From assembly GCF_026210795.1 (NCBI RefSeq), contig NC_089429.1, forward strand, positions 5,913,501-5,977,500: DNA of 64,000 bases. The letters are read 5' to 3'. The notes under the pieces were generated by a model. The model saw only the letters and a list, made by a program, of their open reading frames with translations, did not search any database and was not told the origin of the DNA. This stretch comes from Rhizophagus irregularis. Taxonomy: Eukaryota; Glomeromycota; Glomeromycetes; Glomerales; Glomeraceae. This document shows, in pieces, positions 22,264-32,300 of this stretch (its first letter is position 1; the number at the start of each line of letters is the position of its first letter). The position numbers were made by a program, and so were the translations under genes.

Positions 22264-22542
22264 CCACCATTCGATTCGTCTCAGTGAGACGATTCTAATA
22301 AGCTATGATATATCTTTGTACGATTATTAGATGCCAAGTTATTTAATATATTCTTTATATAACTGTGATTATAAATGGTTTTTTTTAATATAAGATTTTT
22401 GAGGATAGGTGTGATAGTGACTATAGATAGATTGTGACTATATAGGATAGATTTTAATAATAAAGTGTTTTGAACATTCAACTGGTGTGACTATATAGTA
22501 GAATGTGACTATAACGGGAGTGACTATAGAGGGAGTTGACTG
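22264..22542 (-). mobile_element. partial mariner/pogo-like non-autonomous element
   Basis: In reverse complement it matches the first ~290 bp of the complete element at 48937-49896, including internal GTGACTATA motifs and the terminal GGGAGTTGACTG, followed by TA at 22543-22544. The distal part is missing; the retroposon at 21266-22248 abuts the break. Confidence 0.75.
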
Positions 22543-22552
22543 TATAGCAGTA

Positions 22553-23755
22553 CCAATCTAGAGTTTTGCCATCAATATTGTAAATTTTACCTATAAGATT
22601 GTTAAGATCGTCCCATTTTTCTAGGTAAATTACAAGTTTGCACTTTCTCTCTTCTGTTGTTATAACTTTAAAAGCTTTAAACCAGAAATCGCTATTAAAG
22701 TCCGATGGATTTGGTTTTGAAAAAACAGTATTGCAGCTGTCATTGAATCTGGGATATCATAGAGAACTGCTTGAAATCTCTCTCTTTCTTTTCTTTCATA
22801 GAGAAACCAGGTGGCAGGGAACCACCTCATTGGAATGTTCCTTAATGGTACTGTCCAGGCTCCACTATTTCATGTTTGCTTGCAAAGTTGGTTCATCTTC
22901 AATTTAAATCTAATGGTACTATATTTCTTTTACTAAGTAATCTTAATATTAATGGAGATAATTTTACTCCAGGCTTCCAGGTGATGTAATAACTCTATAT
23001 TTTTCAGGTTGAAGGAATATTGTATAGAATGATATCATTAATATTGGCTAACGCTAGTCCTGTTGGTTGATATCCTGTTATTATATACATCGCCTCTTCT
23101 TCTGTACCTTTACCATTTTTGGTTTTTTTCTCCTTTATAATACTGAAGTATTAGTTTTAGCTTAGATATAGATCTGCTCGCCTCTAAGTCCTCAAGGTTG
23201 CTTTATAAGAAAAGCTTTTTCTGTTCTAGGAAGGCTTTATTGATAAAAAAATCAGCTGTCTCAGCTTTTTGTTTAAGCTTTTTGTCCTTCTTACCATCTT
23301 ACGTTTTCGTCTAGAAGGCATTTGAGGTGGTGTGGTTATTTTCTTTGTGAGAGGTAATACAAGTTGTGATTAGTGCGATGTATTGTCAGAAATTACTATA
23401 TCTATAAAGTCTGAGTCTTCATCAGCTGAATCTGTGTCATTATGATCGAGTTCAAAACTCATATCATTCTTTTCTTGTTGATCCTGTTCTATCTGGAAAC
23501 TTCCAGCAATTTTCAAGTAAACATGTTGAAAGGCTGTAATTCCAGCACTAATAGAGAAGTTTTTGAAGAACATGAGTACACGATAAAAAATATTATTTTT
23601 TATATTGTCATCAGTGTTTGAGCTAGAGGTACTAGGCTCTTCTATAAAGGTCTTTAGTATAGTACTAAAGTCTTCTTGTAAAATGTCTAGCGTTACTTGT
23701 TTATATAGAAGTTTTTTTACTTCTTTTTCAACTTTGTCAGTATTGTTATCCTGTC
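22553..23755 (-). pseudogene. degraded retroelement ORF1-like region
   Basis: The minus strand shows fragmented coding: an open block 23755-23370 with an acidic C-terminus (DSADEDSDFIDIVISDN), then frame-shifted pieces such as NDIILYNIPSTW, IELLHHLEAW and, near 22560-22760, KCKLVIYLEKWDDLNNLIG. The last two look like an RRM-like or gag-like ORF1 of a non-LTR element, but I could not assign it securely. The mariner fragment is inserted at its end. Confidence 0.35.
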
Positions 23756-23759
23756 AACG

Positions 23760-24700
23760 ATTAAAGCCGACTGAAAAACTTTAACGCTTTAACAGGTTAA
23801 CTGGAGTTTAACTTAATAGGAGAGTCTTAAGTTGATCACAAATAATCACGTGAAATAACGTTGGATGTTCAGTTAAAGAAAATAGGTTTTTATTAAAATA
23901 ATGTGAGATTTTGAATACAACGAAAAATATAGATAATCTCTTAGTTGCGAAATTAACTATCTTGAATTATACTACTGGGAATAATACTCTTTTCGTATAA
24001 CTCGAAAACTACAATACAATTTTTAACTAACTAACTGACCTCCCCTTCTACTTGGTAAAATCCTATTACTATTTATAATAAAATAAAAATCAAGAATATT
24101 TGATAAAATAAATAAAACAAATATAATAAATAAATAAAATAAATAAAATAAAATAAATATATCAAATAAATAAAATATAACAAATAAAATAAATAAAATA
24201 AATAAATCAAATATATCAAGAAAATCGAAAAAATCAAGGGATCTACGAAATGATCTACAAAATTGATCTACATAAAATTACTGCGCCACATTTCTATTTT
24301 AACAGTATAAATATCAACAGCTATGTCTATTACTGATATGGTTGTGAAGCTAAAATGTTGAACTCTTTAAAAATGTTGTTTGTTTCTTACTTGTGTCAAC
24401 TTTTCCTAAGTGCTTTTGTCGAAAAACTATTTCTGCTTTCTATGTAAAATTTTAAAAATGAGATCTATAAGAAAAAGTTCTTTCCTATATGATATATTAA
24501 TAAAATTATATATATTAATTATAAATTAAAATTTTGAACTAATAAATTTGAATTAAAATCTTTTTTTTTATTTAGTTTTTAAATAAAATTATCAAGTCTA
24601 ATTACTTATTCATTAACCATTTATTATATTATTTAATTATCTTTAAACATTAATTTAAAGTAATATCAGAAAAATTACTCTTTTTATAAAAAAATAAGTG
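23760..24700. other. AT-rich spacer with AAATAA microsatellite
   Basis: No gene is seen. Positions about 24080-24220 are a run of (A)AATAAAT-type short repeats. Confidence 0.5.
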
Positions 24701-25059
24701 ATAATTATATTGTTGTGATTTTCAAATTGGTGTGATCGGCAAATTTTTTTAATAAATATATATCAGCTGTGGAATTATTACGAAAAATGATCATGTGGAC
24801 ATATAAACTATAAATGTTATTTGATCTACACAATACTAAGCTAACACTGTATTATGTTTAAAAGATTTTTTACTGTTGTAAGCAGCCAAATACTAAGCAT
24901 AGATAAATAATATACCAAATAGATTAGATCACGTGATAAAAGTCATATGATAAAAGTCATGTGATATAGGGGAATGATAGTAAGTCACGTTGTAGCCATA
25001 GATACTGGAGTAATCGCATAATATGGAGGAATAATATGGAATAAAAGATCAAACGATAG

Positions 25060-26965
25060 AAAGTCACATGATGGGATAAAATTAACCGGAAAGGATAAAC
25101 TTTTAGGAGAAGGAATGATCTACATGATGTAATGTTTATTAAATGATTAACGGAGAACCAATAGATCAAGTGGGGAGTTGATCGATGTGGCTTAGCAACC
25201 AGTTTATCAAGTTCAACAATAGGAACAATTAGGAGGAGTAATCATAAGCCACAAATGGTAAATCATATAAAAAGGAAGGATAGCGAATTAAAGGAACAAA
25301 AAAAATAGGAACATGTAAAATATTGATGAACTGCAGCCGCAGTAGAAGAATAGCTGACGAGACGCAGTAGAAAAGATAAACAGCCACAAAAGATGGATCT
25401 TTACAATATAATATTTGAAAGATTATTTTATTTTAAAGAAAAGATAGCACAGCCACAAAAGATGGATCTTTACAATATAATATTTGAAAGATTATTTTAT
25501 TTTAAAGAAAAGATAGCACAGCCATAAAAGATGGATCTTTACGATATAATATTTGAAAGATTACTTTATTTTAAAGAAAAGATAGCACAGCCACAAAAGA
25601 TGGATTATATCTTTACAACATAATATGCGAAAGATTATTTTAAAGAAAAGATAGCATATTAAAATAGTATAACATATTAGAAAAGATAACATATAAAATA
25701 GCATATAAGATAGCGCATAAAAGATAACATATAAAATATTAGAAAGAAATAAGAAGTAGGAAAAGAAAGAATAAGAAAGTTGGTTTAAATAGGAGCGGAA
25801 TGGGAAGTGAATTCCACAGTCGTTAGATACGATGTAAAACTTTAAGTAAATTAGTTAATTGTGAATTTTATGAAGAAATAAAATACCCTTTGATATGAAA
25901 ATTAATTGTTTCGATTGTTTTTGTTACTATTTTCTTATGATGAAAAAGTAATTTTGTTTAATTAATTGTTAGTAAAGCGTAATGTTATTTTAAAGGTAAT
26001 AGGTTCGCCCTAAACTTTACTGTAATGTTCGCTTAATTAATTTTAATTGGACAAATTCATGGTGAATTTAATGTCATAACAAGAATTATGAAATGAATAA
26101 AATATAAACTTTTGTAAAGAGAACTATCGTATTTTGAAAGAAGATAATGGATGAAATATCATGGCGAGAGCTATCGCAATTTGAAAGTCAAGTAGTAATA
26201 AAACTAAACCAAGCAAGAATATTAATGTTTCGTGGAATACATAACAGAAGCAGGGAACGTTGTTTACCGCCGGGTGGCAGACGGGGGTGACAACGTGATA
26301 ATAGGTCACATAATATAATGTAATATTTAGATATAATATCTATTTATAGATTAAAGATGATGTAATATTTATCAAAAGAAAAAATAAAAGAAAAGAAAAG
26401 ACATAAGAAAGGAAAAGATAAAAGAAAAGAAAAGAATATTTTTAGAGTACTTTTATAATTTTAGGGTAGTAAAATTAAATTTCAAAATATATAAATATAA
26501 GTGGAATTCAATAGGGATTCTGCAGTTCAGTGTAACTCAATAAAATATTAATTATTAAAAGTTATTTTGAATATACTTATAGTTTACCTAAGTTTTAATT
26601 AATGTTTAATTCCATAATAATAATCACAAGAAGAAATAAATATACACTTTGTAAGAAGAATTATCAAAGGTTAGAAGTTGAAATAAATATATACTTCGTA
26701 ATGAGAGCTATTGAAGTTTGAAAATTATTAATAAAAAAGATAAAATATGGGGAAAAATTCAGAGAAGTTAATTTGTTTTATATCTCTTGATGTTTTGTAT
26801 TACTAATGTAATTTATTTTATGTGAAATGTTGTTATTTGTTGATCAAAATTGATCGTTTGATCGTTTATTCATTTGATCATTTATTTATGAGAATACCGA
26901 TTTGATGTGATAACTCTTTATATTGATGAAAGAGGAAATCAGGAGATCTCACTGTTTATTTCATA
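25060..26965 (+). repeat. LTR-like dispersed repeat, copy 1
   Basis: It shares long blocks with 41850-43141 in the same order: GATCTACATGATGTAAT, GGCTTAGCAACCAGTTTAT, a TATA-like box before GGATAGCG, GGTAATAGGTTCGCCCTAAA, and a terminal GAGAATACCGATTTGAT-like block. The two copies share no coding sequence. A promoter-like box with length variation between copies suggests a solo LTR, but TG...CA ends were not located. Confidence 0.5.
25381..25660. repeat. 69-bp tandem repeat, 4 copies
   Basis: The phrase CAGCCACAAAAGATGGATC recurs at 25381, 25450, 25519 and 25588, exactly 69 bp apart. Copies are nearly identical; the last carries small changes. It lies inside the LTR-like repeat and is absent from the second copy of that repeat. 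Confidence 0.9.
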
Positions 26966-27081
26966 TTTTCGCTAGCGATATAACTTGGTAGTTTTGATTC
27001 CTACGATTTCTATAATTGATTTCTATAATTAATTTCCAACTTTATTTCATGTAATTCTTATTATTACATTAGTGGTTACTA

Positions 27082-27262
27082 CAGTCTACCCTTGATATAG
27101 CGAAAAAACCGTTCTGCACCTCAAATTCGTTATAGCAAGTTAACGAAGAATTTGAAGAATTTGATTGGTTACTTCGTTATAGCGAGGGAAAATTGACATA
27201 TTTTATTGGCTAAGCATCATGTGATTCGTTATATAAAAATTCGCTATAGGAAGGGTAAACTG
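27082..27262. mobile_element. pogo/mariner-type MITE, 181 bp
   Basis: The ends are CAGTCTACCCTTGATATAGC and its imperfect complement (…GCTATAGGAAGGGTAAACTG). The element is flanked by TA on both sides (27080-27081 and 27263-27264). Subterminal TTCGTTATAGC motifs are repeated. It is non-coding. Confidence 0.75.
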
Positions 27263-27724
27263 TATATTAAAAAGTGATCAAAACAAAAAATAATTGACCA
27301 TTAATTATTAGAAATAACTTTTTGAATATAATTTGTATGAGGGTTTTGGTTATTTTCAGTTATTTTCAGTTTTTTCATTATAAATGATTAACAAATTACC
27401 TGATCACACTAATTTGAAAATCACAATAATGTTAATCCAATTAATTGCATTATAAATGAATATGCAATATTGTAAAATTCCTTAGCACTTTTTTAAAAAA
27501 AAATGGCAGGTATTCTATAAAAGAAGTAGGATTATTCTTCAATTAAAGATATGGTATAATATATAACTAATCCATTATAGCAATAGATAGCTTCAGATTC
27601 TGAAAAGAGCAAGGATACCCACCATTAATTCAGAATGATTAATTACTAAATGAATATTTTAAGATGATAAAAATAGAATTAGAAAAATGACAAGCTTAGA
27701 AAAGACTTCTTTAATAGTTTCTCT

Positions 27725-27975
27725 AGGTTAAGGTAATAATTTAATGATGGATTATTATACAAGGCTTAAATGTATTGTGATGATTTAAAAAATAAGTTTA
27801 TTCATGGATTGCCACATGCTTTATATCACCTTCCGATTATTTGCCAATCATATAGTAATTTAGTGATATGTGACTTTAAAGCTCTAGCTAAAATCATAGA
27901 AGTTAGACCAAAACTTGAAACTTTTATAGGTTATAGTTTAACTGTTTTAAAACTAATGGCCAAAATAATCTGAAC
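27725..27975 (+). pseudogene. gag-like LTR-retrotransposon fragment
   Basis: Two overlapping frames together read as a gag-type segment: MDYYTRLK, then LKNKFIHGLPHALYH and VRPKLETF. One frameshift lies near 27780. The flanks are AT-rich and non-coding. The assignment is by resemblance only. Confidence 0.35.
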
Positions 27976-28243
27976 TAATTTTAGGTAATCCACGAGTTAT
28001 GGCCAAATTAATATTTGCAATTATATTAATTAAATTGATATAATTTATGTAATAAATATAAATTTTCAAAGCATCATTTTTCAATCCATTTTGCATGAGC
28101 ATGGTTAAAGAAAAATTATTTTGGTTTTATACATAGTGGAATTTGCAAGAAAGTAGCTCAATAATCATGTTTTTTATGAGATAATATCGAATAGATAATT
28201 GAAATGATCGGCAAAATGATCGGCAATAATGTGATAATATGAG

Positions 28244-28457
28244 TAGTGTTTGGATCCGAAGCGGTTTTATCCGGTTTTTATCCGGTATCCGTTTCGGTTA
28301 AGTCAGGATGGAACTATCAGAATTACCAATTTTTTGATTCATAATATATTAAATATTCTGGTCGAAATTATAGTCTATTCAGAACTGAGATTTACAATCT
28401 TTTTTCGGCAATAATCTCATTTAAAATATTTAAGATTTTATCCGGATCAAAACACTA
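28244..28457. mobile_element. hAT-type MITE, 214 bp, with perfect 8-bp target duplication
   Basis: It is flanked by AATATGAG at 28236-28243 and 28458-28465. The ends are TAGTGTTTGGATCCG on the left and CGGATCAAAACACTA on the right. Internal TTATCCGG motifs are repeated near both ends. An 8-bp duplication is characteristic of hAT insertions. Confidence 0.85.
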
Positions 28458-28465
28458 AATATGAG

Positions 28466-29370
28466 GATGTCCGCCCTGCTAACAATAAAATGGAAGCTAG
28501 ATTATGTGGCATAGACCTTCTATTAGATGAATTACTGGAAGACTCAATGCCACTGGAAAAACTTGCCGGATAATTTATTTTTTGTTCGAAGCAAGATATA
28601 GCATATAGAATATATTACTAAAATAAATGGTAACCGATCAAAAGTATTCATCTGATAGCAGGAAATTATCAGATATACGGAGAAATTGGCCCGGATATTT
28701 GGATAGATGGCAAAATGCAGAAGTGTTTAGCGTGCTTTCCGGGAAAAAATAGGGTGCCAGAGAAAATTTGAATAATTATTATTCCCAACATAAAAAGCTT
28801 AAGAGAAGATAATATGATGAAAGAAAATTCTGTAGATGAATTGAATGTTGTCATTGTAACGAAGAACCCATAAATAGTTACATATTATTTAGTCTTGTAC
28901 GGGTGCTTTGAATTTGAAGTTCTTAATCTCATGATGTTCATAATCTATCTTTCTATCTTGCACTAATTGTGCAGTATCTGGATACTTCGGACGAATTCTG
29001 GATGTCCAGTATACCAGAACCCTAAAGTGTAACCCACGATTTCACGCTGCAGAGATTGTCTTTTTGTGAACCAAAGGTGTAAAAGATGCCCATAGGTCGA
29101 CAAACATGCTACAAAGGTTATATTACATAATTTTTTAACAAAACTATTAAAATCGATCAGTTCTAGGTAAAATGTTACAGTTCTGATCCAAATTTATCTG
29201 TTATGCTAAGATTCTATGCAAGTCACATTTTACGAAATAAGGCACGTTATACGTGACTAATCAAACATCATAAATTAAAAAAAAAAATAGCTTATATAAT
29301 TCGAGTTTTATTTATATGAGGAATAATATATTTATAATTCTGACTGAAAGAAAAATAAAAAAAAAATTCA
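28466..29370. other. spacer with decayed coding scraps
   Basis: Short open pieces appear on the plus strand (28480-28570 ending LEKLAG; 28660-28760 GNYQIYGEIGPDIWIDGK). On the minus strand at about 28960-29110 there is a run LWFTKRQSLQREIVGYTLGF. None forms a gene. It lies downstream of the large GTPase gene and may hold parts of a dead element. Confidence 0.35.
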
Positions 29371-29381
29371 CGAAATAAATC

Positions 29382-32300
29382 TTAAGTGTTGCCAACCTTT
29401 GTTCTGAGTATGCTAATGATGTTATGATAATTTAAGTTTATGCAACAATTACGCCTCAATTCATCATAAGTTGCTGGTTTTTTATCCTTAATTTTTGCCA
29501 GATCTACATGCAATTTTTCAAAAAACCAGCACATTAAGTCATTAAAATAATGTATGCAGTGAGATTCAAATCTCCAATCTGAAAGATCAGCTTTCACTTG
29601 AGTCCATGTTTGCTCGGTCGTCTCACCACGACGAAAAAGATCATCCTCCTTCCAGTTATGACATTGCACTGCAACAAGATTATGCGAAGAATAATAATAC
29701 ATTCCTGTAAGACCTTCTGGTTGATGACTAGTATGATGTATTTTCGTTACGCCACTATTTATATGATGATCCCGAGAACCCCAGCAAAGGGCCCCGCATC
29801 TATAACATGCTTCCGTACACCCAAGCCTTTCCATTACTGATTTATCTCCGGACGGTTTTTGAAAAGGCTCTGATTTCGGATAGCGGCCATTCCCTTTGGT
29901 TCTAAGCTCCTCCTCGATAGTGCGATGAAATATTTTAAAATTTTCCTTTGTGAATGAGCTTTGAAGATTCAACTTGTAGTCTATCTTATCAACTTTTGTC
30001 ATATATTCATTTACAAATCTTTTGATTTCATCAAAACTTTTACAGTTACGAATATCTTGAAGAACTCGATCGAATTCTCCATTAAAAGTTTCATCGAATT
30101 TTTGTTTTGGATTTCCTACCACATAGCCATCAACTATACGTCTAAACCAGTCTTCTATACGTCGTTTTGGGCTTAAAAAATATTGTATAGCCTCTTCTTT
30201 ATCACCGGTTTGAACTTGTTCAGCTAATTTCTCAAAGTATTTGAGTCTAACTAACTCAGAGCTATTCAACCAATAAATATCACGTATCGCTTTTACTCGT
30301 TCTTCATTACCTGCTTTCATTGCCTTTTTATTAATAACCCTCAATAAATAATCCCCAGCGATATGGCCTTCAGAAATTAGTGTATGCCCGTATTGAAGCC
30401 GAGTATCAATTACTTTAAAATATTCCTCCTTCTTCTGGTCAAACATTCCAAGCGGAGTATTTTCTTTATTCCACTTTTCCTGTAAACTCTCAATTACTGG
30501 TTTAAAATTTAATAAAGCGTATAAGTGAACATTCCACTTGAAATCTGGCAAAAAAGTTACAGAAAGTTTCCTTGAAAAATCGGAGAGGATTTTGTCTACG
30601 TTCGCCTTGGCATCACGTATAATTCCGGTGTAATGTCGAGAATCTCTATTTACAAAGATCAAATCTGCTAAATTATCGAGTGTTCCCTGAAGTGAAAGGA
30701 TATGCACTTCCTCTGGATATCGTGAAATCATCATAAGTGTTTTATATGCATAACATTTGGATAAATCCGGAATAATTCCAGATTTGTAATCTTGACGAAG
30801 ATTTGCCGGCATAAACCCATATTCTCTTTCAAACTCCTCATTTATATATTCCGTTACAGGTATAACCTTATTTTTTAATACTATACGGCTCCTCAATAAG
30901 TTCCATATTTCTTTAACTTTTTCCTCACGTTGATGGCTAGACAGTCCTTCACTCGGAATGTTTCTTAGGATCACTTCTAATTGACTGTTGATGATTTCAA
31001 AAGAATCAGATGAAATTCCTTTTCGGATAAAGCCGGCCTCGAGCATTTGATTAAGTTTTGTGGATGAAGATTTACGATTAAGTTCGATATAATTCTCAAT
31101 CGTTTGCTTAGTTTCCATTTCACATTTATCGTTATTTTTATCTTTAAGATAATTTTCCAATGCAGTTCTTTCCTTTTTCGTTTTTTCGCATTCTACACAG
31201 TTAGCATTTTCGCAATCTGTAACATCTTTTACCCCTTTTTCGATCAGTTCCAAACATTCATTTCGGATTCGCGAATTTACGTTTGAGCTATCATCGGAAG
31301 TCCAATTCTGAAGTTTAGAACGAATTTTTTGCATGATCAATTCCTCATGTGTTAGGAACGCTCTGTCAATGGTTTCTTTCAATTTTGTGATTTGTTTACC
31401 AAGATCAATAAATTCATAAATTTCTCTGATATTTTTGAAACGAACTGCAAAGTCCTCATGAGAGACTGCACTCCAGTAATTTTGTGTTAACGAATACCAA
31501 TCTAAAAATTTGATTTTCCTTTGTGAATTCTTGCAATCGTCAATTATAGCGTTGTACAGATTGACAACATCCTCGTGATATTGCTCTGAAGGTGGAGCAT
31601 AAGCAGTCGCACCATTTTTAAATGGTCGAAATTGTTTAAGAAGTTGACCCTTCTTAATTCTTTCATCAAGAATTTGTAGGCATTCCGTATTGGAAATTCC
31701 CATTTCAATGTCTTGTTCTTCAGCTATTTTCAAAGCCGCTTGAAGGGCACCTCGAAACTTTTCTTCTGGTTCTGACAACCTTGATGCGTTTCGTTCAGAA
31801 ATATGTTGCACCATAAGAATATCAGGAGCTATTCCGGCCTTTTCAAGACGTGCCATCGTTACAATTGCTATCTGTAAAATCTCGGTCAAATCTCGCGTTG
31901 ATTCTCCGAGTACGTTAAGAATTGTTAAATTGCTTACACCCATTGCAAAAGTTGCTAATATTCGATCTTTCTTTTCCGAATTTGGATCGTCCATCTTTTC
32001 TGGTGCACCGAGACCTTCAGTATCAATCAGGATAATTGCGTCAATATTAAGTTGATCAGACAATTCTTTCTCCAAGAATAATAGTCGCATAAAAAGACCT
32101 CTAGTACAACGTCCAACTGAAACTGCAAATCTACATGCAAAAAGAGCGTTCAACAGGGTCGATTTTCCCGATGATTGTAAGCCAAGTATACTGATCACGA
32201 AAACTCTAAGATCGGGAAATTTGTTGCTAATATGCCCACAAATAGCCGAGAACCAAGCTTCAGATATAGTTCCAGCATCACCATCAAGTAATTCTATAGT

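Larger units (their letters stand above)
24709..27430. mobile_element. composite element bounded by 29-bp terminal inverted repeats
   Basis: The left end 24709-24737 contains GTGATTTTCAAATTGGTGTG and the right end 27402-27430 its complement, with two differences over 29 bp. The interior holds an LTR-like repeat, a 69-bp tandem repeat and a small pogo-type MITE, but no transposase. No clear target duplication was seen. The inverted ends may therefore mark a non-autonomous DNA transposon that later collected other repeats. Confidence 0.5.
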
